From Puccinellia tenuiflora (taxonomy: Eukaryota > Streptophyta > Magnoliopsida > Poales > Poaceae): a DNA stretch of 64,000 nt. Under the pieces are notes generated by a model that did not search any database, was not told the DNA's origin, and saw nothing but the letters and a program-made list of their open reading frames with translations. Shown here one piece after another: positions 55,391-64,000 of the stretch. The stretch's first letter is position 1; every line of letters begins with the position of its first letter. A program made the position numbers and the translations under genes. The stretch covers positions 564,583-628,582 of the forward strand of contig QRDG01000349.1 in assembly GCA_012064385.1 (NCBI GenBank). The letters run 5' to 3'.

Positions 55391-56477
55391 GGAGCATCAC
55401 CCAGCCATTATTACGGATCTGATACAGCTATGCAAAAGGAACAGATGGAAAAAAAAAAGAGTAGTAGTTTGGATTAAAAAAATTAACTCCAGAATGTCCC
55501 ACTTAATTGTAATGTTACACCACCATGTATTGCTTTTTCATCCCCAAATAAGTGATTTCACAGAATAATTTTTTCACATGGACAATAACTACTGTACTAG
55601 ACACTAAACAATATTACCTAGTAGTGCTACTTGTTTTCCAACTGAATTTTATGCGCTCAGTTTGCTACTATGTAGTTGATGTTTCGGTAGTTAAGATCTC
55701 TTTCTACCTTTTGCCCAACGGTTTTGCTAATTCTAAATCGACTGAGAATTAACTAAATCTCAGTCGCCTCATTAACCGTTGGATTTTAGGTCGTGATTCG
55801 TGCTATTCTAGGAGTTGCATATAGTTTACAACTGTGTGCAACTGACTGAGATTTAGTTAATTCATAGCCGCCTCCATAACTGTTAGATTTGCGTTGTGAT
55901 TTGTGCTAGTCTGTGAGTTGCACATGGTTTACAAATGTGTGCAACTGATTGAAATTTAACTAAATCTAAGTCTACTGAGAACTAGACACTCCCTTTGCCC
56001 AATGATTTCACCAGTGAAATGGGGACTTTTTTTTGCACGAAACAAGGGTTATTAGTGGGAAACCATTTTGTTTATTTATCTTTCTATTTTCTTGTGAGGA
56101 TTTTTACAGTACCCTCTTTATCAGTTCATCTTGACGATGTAGATGTTAGCAATAATCTTAATTATGCAAATTTCTAAGATGTGTTGGCAGTGCAGTCTTA
56201 AGAGTCGTGTTCTAGTTTAATTAGGTTTCCTAATTTGGTAAGTTTGCATGTAGTCACGGTCATGTAACATGTGAGTACTAGAGTTGAGTCCGTAGTCAAG
56301 TTAGTCTCACCTGAAGTAGTAGTCATGGTCCGAGTTTGTTTAGTAGTGTCTGATTACAGGTTAACTTCGTAGGCTTTATTTTGCACTAAGTTAAACTTTC
56401 CTAAGTCTGACCGAATTTGTAGCAAAATGTGTCAATATCTACAACATCAAGTCTATATAGCATGAAAACTTATTATA
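55391..56477 (+). other. 3' UTR and downstream region of the Sec14-like gene
   Basis: The first 150-200 bases are the likely 3' UTR. Two copies of a 104-bp repeat follow (55741-55844 and 55845-55948). No gene seen. Confidence 0.6.
55741..55948 (+). repeat. 104-bp direct repeat, two diverged copies
   Basis: Both units begin ACTGAGA and contain GTTAGATT/GTTGGATT, GTGATTYGTGCTA, GAGTTGCA and TGTGTGCAACTG. The surroundings (TAACTAAATCT) suggest a MITE remnant. Confidence 0.75.
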
Positions 56478-56515
56478 CTAGATGATACCCCGCGCGTTGC
56501 TGCGGGAATTTGTAA
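56478..56515 (-). mobile_element. Helitron 3' end on the minus strand
   Basis: On the minus strand the text ends CAACGCGCGGGGTATCATCTAG before T, with a GC hairpin (CCCGC..GCGGG) six bases before the CTAG. The element would extend to the right; its 5' end was not found. Confidence 0.55.
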
Positions 56516-57763
56516 GAAAACATAAATCAATTTCATGAGGTTGATTGATACACAAATGGCTGGAAAATTACAATATGAAAATTCCAAAGACAAACGCAAT
56601 TTGTAATTTGACTGAAGGTGATGAACTGAACAAATTAAGAGCAACCAAATAAGCACATGCAAATATAATTGAAGGAGGACTTGCCGAGATACACTGAAGA
56701 TAGGCCAGCAAAAAAAAAGTAGCGATCGATCCTCCTGCTTATTATTCAGAGTTTGGGAACATATAAATACACAATATTTTTTTAATATAATATTCTTATG
56801 TCCATGAAAGAATAATGAGAAAAGAACAAACAGAAGATGGGTTCACAGAGTCACGGACTATAGTAGTCGACGCTTAAGTAACTGCAGAATCAAGACTAAC
56901 CTGCAAAGTTTAAAATATTTGGATTGTTATGATACATTCAGCACCCATCAGAACAAAACGAAAATGTGTTGAAGGACAAAAACAAAATTATGGAAGCGTA
57001 CACTCAAATGAAATGTGTGCAGGTTTAAAGGTAATTTCTTCAAAGTTCTCCTTTAGCAATATTACAATGGAACTTCATAAGCACATGACGTAAAACTATA
57101 GTGTAATCACAAATGCGATCATATATTGCAAACAGATATAAATCGAGACAGAGAGCATGTGATGTTCGATGGCTCTCACACTTAGACAAAGGTGGAATTG
57201 AGTAGAGGATCAGAGCAAAAACCTTTGATTTGGATGTAGAATGTGAACACTATTATTGACATGAGATAAATTTAGTGATACCACTTGAGTTAAAATTTCG
57301 GAACATAAAAAGTGCCTGAGGCTGCAAAGACAATGGTACACATCAAAAAAAAATTGGCTGCAAATAAATATATATGCATACACTGATACACAACATCAAT
57401 TCATCATCGAGAAAACACAATATTAATTGATAGAAATATATAGATAATAAAGCTGAGTTTTCAAGTAATTGGTGGCGGGGAGATCCCCCACCTGAAATAT
57501 AACTATGGATTATTTTCCCCAACATGGATTGTGCCATTAGCGAAATTGTGAAACATTTCATTCTCAATTTTACATATACATACTAGCGGTTCATTCTCCA
57601 ACTGAATAAGTACCCGTCTTACAATGAACTACCACATCCTCGGGGTGTTTCCTGATGAAATGTTTTGCTGCATAACTCCAGTTTTCTGCACTGAATGGAA
57701 TATAAAGCAAAATAATTGAAAAGAAATATGGAAACAGACGTTTCCTCACAACACAACTGCACT
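56516..57763 (+). other. AT-rich spacer, possibly Helitron body
   Basis: No gene or RNA recognised; frames are short. It ends in the ACTGCACT duplication of the next MITE. Confidence 0.5.
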
Positions 57764-57951
57764 CAGGGACGGAGACAAGGGGGGACGAGCAGGGGCTACG
57801 CCCCCCCTATGCTCAAGCTTTTCTTTGCAAAATTAGCTAGTGTGGCTGCTTGATTAGTGCAGTTTATCTTGATTAGCCCCCCTCATCAAGATCAAGCACA
57901 CTATTAGGCTAACCTTGCCCCCCTTAATCTCATATGCTGGCTCCGTCCCTG
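57764..57951 (+). mobile_element. hAT-type MITE
   Basis: 188 bp between 8-bp duplications ACTGCACT (57756-57763 and 57952-57959). Ends are CAGGGACGGAG and CTCCGTCCCTG (perfect inverted repeat of 11 bases). Not coding. Confidence 0.93.
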
Positions 57952-58003
57952 ACTGCACTGCAAGATAGAAAGGGCACAGTACAAAGCACATCCACAAGTC
58001 CAA

Positions 58004-58086
58004 GAAGATGTTAACCATGTCATGAATGGGCACTAGGTTCCGCAGTTGTCCCCAGCTGCTGCTAAAGCAAGTGCAAGAACATAGAC
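58004..58086 (+). pseudogene. Duplicated fragment of the Sec14-like last exon
   Basis: GATGTTAACCATGTCATGAA through GCTGCTGCTAAAGCAAGTGC matches the end of exon 5 of the Sec14-like gene (55310-55390) with about 75-80% identity by eye. It carries a TAG where the parent has Ser, and the normal stop is changed (AGTTGA to AGTGCA). It is a remnant of a local duplication 2.7 kb downstream on the same strand. Confidence 0.8.
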
Positions 58087-58403
58087 CAACTTCGAAAGAG
58101 GAACAGTAAACAAGATTTTTTCTTTGAATTAGGGGCATACAAAACCCCAAATTTCACTGCAAAATTAAATTGAGAAGCCATCAAGTGTATTTTTTAGAGT
58201 AACTTGCTAGCGCAACGGCGTAAACATGAAACGCGCATCCAAAATACAAGAAACTAGCTAGAGGCATCACACTACATAACTTCGCACCCAACAAGACTCT
58301 AAGCAACTAACAGAAGTTGCTCTTCCTGGAAACTTTCGCGAAAGCCACATATTAAGGACCACTGATATACGATCCCGAAAGATCTTATTGCTTTGGCACT
58401 AAT
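58087..58403 (+). other. Spacer, 3' side of the DUF1618 gene
   Basis: No gene seen. On the minus strand it would be the 3' UTR and downstream sequence of the DUF1618 gene. Confidence 0.4.
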
Positions 58404-59350
58404 TCAAAAGAATCTATTGGGGTGACATACGAATGCACAGTTCCTGAACGGGCAATCTACACTCCCGTTGATGTTGAAAGGCACGCACTCCGTTATCTTC
58501 ATTGAGCTAACATCAATGGCGAACATCCTTCCATCCTGTCGGAGATACAGAACCTGAGGGTCATAGGGGTGCACAACGGCTAGATCCGGCCTCTCGAATG
58601 GAAGGCCTGTGGACACAAATGATGATCTAGACCAAAATTCCTTCATTTGAAAATCATACTCTTTCCTCCAGATGAATTTGTTGCGCCCACTGACCACAAC
58701 AGTCCAGAGACTCACTATGGGTGCATGATCTGGCATGTGTAGCTCGGCATACCTGAGCAGAACTCCGCTTACATTCACAATCCGCTGCTCAACAACATGT
58801 GTAGCACCAATCTCGGAACCAGCCGGAATTGGTAACCAACGAACCTTCGGTTGATCTGCAAACAGGTTGTAGGAGAGGAGTCCTTGTGAAACATCGAACC
58901 ACCATAGTATGTCATTCCATGTAATGACGCCGTTCCCGCTCCATTGACGACCACTGCTCAAGGGGTAGTTAACCTCCCTGTTACTCCACTTCCCAGGGTC
59001 TGCTGATGTCCAGACATGAATAATTCCACCATTGTTTTCTCCAGGAACAAGCTCTGCTTCCACATTACTCAAATTGTGGGGGTCTACGATTAAACCCACA
59101 TTGCCGTGCTGAAGAGCATCTTTATTCTGATTAGGCAGACGAAAAATGTCCACGCCAGCTACCTTATGATCCATTAGAAAATACGCCCTCAGAGGCCGCC
59201 CTTGGCGACGATACCCTGCACATAGTAGGATCAGACTAGACGAGTGTGTCGCCATGACATACAGATAGCCTGGTTTTATCTTGACAACAGCAGGTCCATA
59301 TGCGATCTGGTTGGGGCGGGGGGTTCGCCTTCGAGCTAGGCCAATACTTT
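58404..59350 (-). pseudogene. DUF1618 gene, N-terminus missing
   Basis: Reading on the minus strand is open from about 59350 to TGA 58404-58406, about 315 codons. The frame includes AYGPAVVKIKPGYLYVMATH and the DUF1618 core VITWNDILWWFDVSQGLLSY, LPIPAGSE and TVVVSGRNKFIWRKEYDF, then DPQVLYLRQDGRMFAIDVSS and a C-terminus ending HPNRFF. The family is large in grasses; biochemical function is not known. The usual N-terminal 80-120 residues are absent because repeat sequence starts at about 59350. An internal Met at 59255 could start a shortened 283-residue protein. No stop or frameshift is seen in what remains. Confidence 0.82.
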
Positions 59351-60334
59351 CTTTGAAAAGACACGGATGTCGCCTAGAGGGGGGGGGGTGAATAGGCGAT
59401 TTAAAATTATTACGGTTAAGGCTTGAATAAATACGGAATAAAACTAACGTTTAATTTATCAAGCCAAAACCTAAACTAGCTAGGTTTACCTATGTGCACC
59501 AACAACTTATGCTAAGCAATATAATCGACTAGGTGATAGCAAGATATATAACTTCAAGCTCGATGGCTATCACAAAGTAAGTAGCATAAGTAAGAAGCTC
59601 GGGTATAGAAATACCGAGGCACTTGGAGACGGTGATTTATCCCGAAGTTCACTTCCCAATGGAAGCTAGTCTCCGTTGGAGCGGTGGGGTGTTCACCAAA
59701 GTGAAACACCGAGTAGCCTTGAAATGGCACACCGTATCTCCGTTGTGTCTTACCACCGATGTGGCGAGGAACTTGTCACTATGTTGTCGTTGAGGTTGAC
59801 AACTAGAACCTTTACATGGATGAAGCACACTCCACAAGTTGGAGGGTCTTCACCAAATGCACCGAGCCGCCAAGACTCGATGCCTAAGGCCGAGGCACAC
59901 ACCACAACTCAATTGGTGGCTCCCGGCAAAGTCTTCGTAGCTACCAAAGCTCCGAGATATCAACAACCGTCTAGGGTACCAACGTGCCCTAGAGGAACAA
60001 GCTCTAGGGCACCCAAGCACCCAAGAGTAACAAGCTTCTCAACTTCGACTTCCACGTATCACCGTGGAGAACTCAAACCGATGCAACTAATGCAATGGCA
60101 AGAACACACTAAGTGGTCAAGTTCTTCCAACCCGAATCCAACCAAAGCAACTAATGCTTGGGAGGGATTTGAGAGGAAGAACAAAGGAGAAACACCAAGA
60201 AACTCCAAAGATCTAGATCCAAAGTGTTCCCCTCACTTAGAGGAGAAATCAATCGGTGGAAACGTGGATCTAGACCTCCTCTCTCTTTTCCCTCAAAAAC
60301 TAGCAAGAACTATTGGAGGGATTGAGAGATAACC
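59351..60334 (+). repeat. Repeat of unrecognised class that cuts off the DUF1618 gene
   Basis: It begins near GGATGTCGCCTAGAGG and a run of G, followed by TGAATAGGCGATTTAAA, a start I have seen in many plant repeats but cannot classify. It runs to 60334, where element 5 is inserted. A 218-codon frame on the plus strand (59676-60332) is Ser/Thr/Pro-rich and matches nothing I know. Confidence 0.5.
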
Positions 60335-61401
60335 TGTCGGAGATTGTCCCCAGGAACTAGGGGTGTCTCCAAGGTATCGTGTAAGGGGCTGAACACGGAG
60401 TCAAACAATCCACAACGTGCTCCGGCGACGGTGCTCGTCAGGCTCGCTGCGGACGACACTGCAGAGATTGACACAAGGTATTACCCAGGTTCAGGGCCCT
60501 CTTGTGGAGGTAAAACCCCTACGTCCTGCTATGGTGTATTACACTGCTTGGAGAGTTTACAGTACAAGGAGAGAGCTTGTCGAGCTCGAGGTGGCTAACA
60601 ATGGCTACTTGCTGATCTTCAGATCTAGGGTTAGGGTTTGCTAGAACTGCACCAACTGAAGATCGAACCCTTTGCTTGGGCGTGCTCCTCCTCCTTTTAT
60701 AGGCGTCCTGGGCCTCTTCTGCCCAAACATTTGGGCGGGAAGGGCTACCACATGGCGACGAAGGAGGAGGCGCGGTGCACCGTAAAGGTGAGGTCCACCA
60801 TAAAGGTAGAGATCGTGGACGCGGTCCACGGCAGGGGAACGGCGTCACCAAAGCTGAAAAGGGGCACCGACCAGCTGGACAGCGGGCTGGCGCTTGCCGA
60901 GGTGGGAGGTGGCCCACGGTGACGTCGTCCTTGGAGCGTAGCTGCAGACTGTTCCCTTGTCACCAAAGAGGCAATACTCGTTGTCCGCTTTGCTTGGCTC
61001 CGCTTTGTTGACTGCTTTATACATGGAAACGGCAACTGTGGCGTCGTCGTCACCGCGCGTAGGCACGCGCGTCACTCTGCACATGGCGCAGAGTCCATGT
61101 GCGCTCTGCCGTGGGGGCAGAGATGGCTTCACGAGGAAAACGCTTCGCGAGGCGAAAGGCCTCGCCAAGCCCTTCGGCTTGGTCCTTAGTAGAATTGCGG
61201 GCGGCGTCGGAGACGCCTTGTCGAGGAGCGATTCCTCGCCGAGGGAAAGAACCCTTGGCGAGGAGAACCCTTCGCGAGGAGAGAAAATCCTCGCGAAGCT
61301 CGCCAGGCTTGGAGAGCCTGGTCCTTAGCGAAAATCATCCAAAGAATCTTGTGGGCCCTGGCAGGCCGGCCCGTGGTACCCTGGTTTCCACTGTGCCGAC
61401 A
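60335..61401 (-). repeat. Element 5 LTR (3' LTR, reverse orientation)
   Basis: 1067 bp, same ends and order of motifs as element 1's LTRs, clearly more diverged from them than they are from each other. The reversed promoter motif CCTTTTATAGGCG is at about 60692-60704. Confidence 0.9.
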
Positions 61402-61706
61402 GTAGCCCCCGGGCCCGCGACGGGCACGCCGAGGCCCATGACGAAGGCGAAGCGTCGAGGGGCCAAAGATGCCTGACAGGGCCGCGACACGTGTCACGCA
61501 GCGGTTGCGCCCGTGGCCACGGCCTCCTCGGCTCCAACGGGCGACGTGGCGGGGCCCGCCACGACTCGAGTGCTGGTCAATAAAGCCTGGGCGCGCAGGC
61601 GGCGCCCATTACTTCTCCCGTAACTCCTCCGCACACTTCTCCCCACGCCTCCAATCTCTCCAGAGAGCTCCAATCTCCAGAGCACTCTTCTTCTTCTCCG
61701 GCGACC
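61402..61706 (+). promoter_or_regulatory. Upstream region of element 5's antisense gene
   Basis: No coding sequence. TCAATAAAGCCTGGGCGCGC at 61577-61596 is shared with element 1's antisense gene (reverse of about 8180-8200) and may be its TATA-like promoter; the ATG is at 61707. Confidence 0.5.
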
Positions 61707-62665
61707 ATGGCCCCCAAGAGAGCAGCCACCGATTTGAAGGGCAAGGCCACCGCGCAGGCGAGCTCGTCGGCGGCGACGGCGCGGGCGGGCACGTCCGCGG
61801 CGATGGCGCGCGCTGCTGCTCTCGAGGGAGCGCTGCCGAAGACGCGCGTCACCGCTGCGACGATAGCGACGGTGCGCCACCTGGCGGCGGCGAAAACCAA
61901 CGAGCACGGCGCCACCGAACTGAGGCCGGCCGGTAGCAGGCTCACCGACACCTTCTACCCCATCTTTCTTCATACTCTCTACGCCGGCCTGGTACCACCA
62001 TTCTCTGATTTCCTCCTGGCGATCTTGGAGACGTACCAGATCCAACTCCTTCATCTTCATCCCAACTCCATCCTCATCCTTGCCATCTTCGCCCACTTCT
62101 GCGAGGCCTACGTCGGCATCCGCCCCTCGGTGGCGCTCTTCCGCAGTTTCTATTCTCTTCGGAACTCCGCCAAGGGCGAGCGGCTCGGATGCGTCTCTTT
62201 CCGCATCGTCGACGCCCGGAGCGACAACTACATCCCCATCGCCTGGCTTGGCGAGGTCGCCGTCACCAAGGTGACGAAAAAGGTTGACAAGTTCCGCGAG
62301 AAGTGGCTCTTTGTCGACGCCAAGGCCACCAACCCTCTCCTGGAGGTGCCCGAGGCGCCGCCGAGGAAATGGGCGCGCTGGGCGAGCGCGGACTTCAGGG
62401 GCTCGAAGCTTGACGCGGTGTACGTGTACTTCCGTCATATCCGCGACGCAGGGGTCACCGGTCAAATGGTGGCAAAGGACTTCACCAGGCGCCGCATCGC
62501 CCCCCTCCAACAGCACGCCGAGCCGGTGTGGCGATACGACGGCAAGGACGACGCCATGCGGCTAAGCAGGGACGGCTTCGAGCCCGATGTGCTTCGCCAG
62601 ATTATGAACGTTCTCTTCACATCGCCGGAGATCCCGCCCGCCAAGAAAGAGGCGGCCAAACCGCT
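61707..62665 (+). CDS. Element 5 antisense gene, exon 1 (intact frame, 3' end cut by element 4)
   Basis: 319 codons are open from MAPKRAATDLKGKATAQASS at 61707 to the insertion point. The PF04195-like domain is complete: FLHTLYAGLVPPFSDFLLAI, LHPNSILILAIFAHFCEAY, SVALFRSFYSL, NYIPIAWLGE, NPLLEVPEAPPRKWARWAS. It is the undamaged counterpart of the broken exon 1 at 6574-8073, and shows where that copy is shifted. Reading continues past 62665 into the LTR of element 4 for ten codons to TAA 62694-62696. The downstream acidic region and coiled coil lie outside the window. The gene is antisense to element 5. Function unknown. Confidence 0.85.
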
Positions 62666-63583
62666 TGTCGTGGTGGTGTCACGGCAGATGCCATAAGATG
62701 GCTTGATCTGTGGGGCCGATGGACGCTGGAGGCACCCGGGGAGGGCTTGCGCACACGAACACGCACACGAAGAACACAACTCACCCACACACACACAGGT
62801 TTACCCAGGTTCGGGGCTCTCGTGAGGAGATAACACCCCTACTCCTGCCTGTCTACTTGATTTATAGGTGGATTACAACCTGCTTACAAGCTTGCTCCTT
62901 AGCTAACTTACTACCCACTCCAAGCTCCTGCCAAATCTCGGGGTGGTTATCTGGCTCTCCTCTAGCTCTTCAAGAAACTACTCACTTGCTCAGCGTCTGG
63001 GCTCAAACTCCCTTGGAAGCGTCCCTGTAAGAGGTGCCCCTGGTACCCTTTATATAGGGAAACCCAGGGTTACAGTGCAAAACATCTCTACTGTCGCCAT
63101 ACCGCTTGGTCTCCGGCCGACACGGGCGTCGTTGCACCATGCCCAGACCGTGGCAGCGCCGGTCGCCACGGTCCCTTCTGCGTCCAACAGCACGCCCATG
63201 TCTAGGCCTAGCGTCCCTGTGCCGCGCCGCCCGGGTCAGAGGCACGCCGTCCACTTGCAGCTCGCCGCCGCCCTTGCTTCACTCCGTGTCTCAAGGAACC
63301 CTGTCCCTTGCCCGGGATAACCTTTACCCGACATAGGCATGCTCCGTGCTCTTGACTCGGTTTGTCCTTTCCTCAACTCGGTTTTGCCTTCCCTGCACAC
63401 AAGAGGAACAAAGGAAGACCCGACATATAACTCGCATGATCCGACATAACAATATGTCGGTTTAGTCTTGACCCGGTCGACCTCAGGTAAGCCGGTACAG
63501 TTAGGTCGGTTTTAGTGATCCGGTCAACCCCGAGTCAACACTTGTATCGGCATCTTGCCCCTATCCGGGGTTGCCCCCCGACA
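62666..63583 (-). repeat. Element 4 3' LTR (reverse)
   Basis: 918 bp from TGTCGTGGTGG to CCCCCCGACA. It aligns with the reverse complement of 35937-36872 over most of its length, including the (CA)n run and the GGGGTTGCCCCCCGACA end. Confidence 0.9.
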
Positions 63584-64000
63584 TTAGTCCCCGAAGCTGG
63601 CGCGGTCCTGCAGCCTCGGATGGAGGGCCACGGCAGGTTTACCCGAAAAACCAGTATCCTTAATTGATCTCCGACATAACACGTGCCGGCGAAATTCATA
63701 TGTCGGAAAGCACTATGTATCTCAACTTGATTTCTCATCTTATGCCGGACCGTTCCGACTTACAGGGAAAACCCCCTAGCTCCTCCGAGTCATCGGTTCA
63801 CCACGTGGCAGAGCATTTCTGCTTGACGCCTCGATCTCTGCGCACGGATAGACGTGCCACTGGCACGCACGCCACTTGCGTCACGCCGGTCGCTTCGGAA
63901 ACCGTGCATACGACAGCACTCAAGTGCAGTTTTGACCACTCCGCCGTGCGTCGCCTCGGGTCTCGTCCGATCACGTGTGCCATCCTTAGACCGTTGGCAT
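63584..64000 (-). other. Element 4 interior, upstream region of its antisense gene
   Basis: Resembles the reverse of about 35500-35936 (CACGGCAGGTTTACCCG, CAGCCTCGGATGGAGGGCCA). No coding sequence in the window. Confidence 0.7.

Larger units (their letters stand above)
60335..62665 (-). mobile_element. Element 5: member of the element 1 family, minus strand, truncated by element 4
   Basis: On the plus strand it begins with the reversed 3' LTR 60335-61401 (TGTCGGAGATTGTCCC to CTGTGCCGACA), followed by GTAGCCCCCGGGCCCGCGAC, the reverse of element 1's polypurine region, then the antisense gene. Element 4's LTR follows at 62666. TAACC (60330-60334) would be its 5-bp duplication; the partner is outside the window. 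Confidence 0.9.
62666..64000 (-). mobile_element. Element 4: member of the element 3 family, minus strand, entering from the right
   Basis: The 3' LTR in reverse (62666-63583) is followed by the reverse of element 3's polypurine region (TTAGTCCCCGAAGCTGGCGC) and 3' interior. It interrupts element 5. CCGCT (62661-62665) would be its duplication; the other copy is outside. Confidence 0.9.

Noticed and set aside
59676..60332. 218-codon plus-strand frame
   Set aside because: Within a repeat of unknown class; Ser/Thr/Pro-rich, no domain recognised, and it stops at the element 5 insertion.

Overview
The window is nuclear DNA of a Triticeae-type grass (wheat, barley, rye or Aegilops relative). The evidence is nested Ty3/Gypsy retrotransposons with 5-bp target duplications, two tRNA-derived SINEs of the Au type, MITEs, a Harbinger transposon, Helitron ends, a grass-type DUF1618 gene and spliced host exons. 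Nothing prokaryotic was seen. Only two host loci are visible: a spliced Sec14/CRAL-TRIO gene (about 51.6-55.4 kb, plus strand) and a truncated DUF1618 gene (58.4-59.3 kb, minus strand).

Layout. Positions 1-22661 are element 2, an autonomous-type Tat-lineage Gypsy element (gag, protease, RT, RNase H, second RNase H, integrase). Its 5' end lies left of the window. Element 1, a Gypsy derivative with most of pol deleted, sits inside its gag (15-9424, duplication GCAAG on both sides). Positions 22662-36872 are element 3, another Tat-lineage element, fused to the cut end of element 2's LTR. From 36873 to 48830 lies an AT-rich region built on a roughly 600-bp tandem repeat; it carries a SINE, a plastid ndhD fragment, a 6.2-kb Helitron with a MULE-type MITE, and a hAT-type MITE. 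A degenerate Harbinger element with a nested SINE fills 48833-50943. The Sec14 gene follows, with a MITE in its first coding intron; a second Helitron end, another MITE, a duplicated scrap of the Sec14 last exon and the DUF1618 gene come next. The right end is element 5 (minus strand, same family as element 1), interrupted by element 4 (minus strand, same family as element 3).

Main theme. Each of the three Gypsy families carries, between the sense genes and the 3' LTR, a gene on the opposite strand. Its first exon encodes the 'putative gypsy type transposon' domain (PF04195-like), followed by acidic/low-complexity segments and a coiled coil. Exon boundaries with GT-AG borders can be traced in all three. 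In each family the sense and antisense genes converge on an interval of direct repeats. Element 2 has a second antisense gene, apparently intact, for a 204-residue protein with two AT-hooks and a B3-like region. It has its own TATA box and lies directly downstream of a 107-bp tandem array whose units each contain two short inverted repeats. This pairing is the most unusual feature in the window.

Limits. All domain and family calls are by eye. Element names were not assigned, and repeat ages rest on hand-counted LTR differences.
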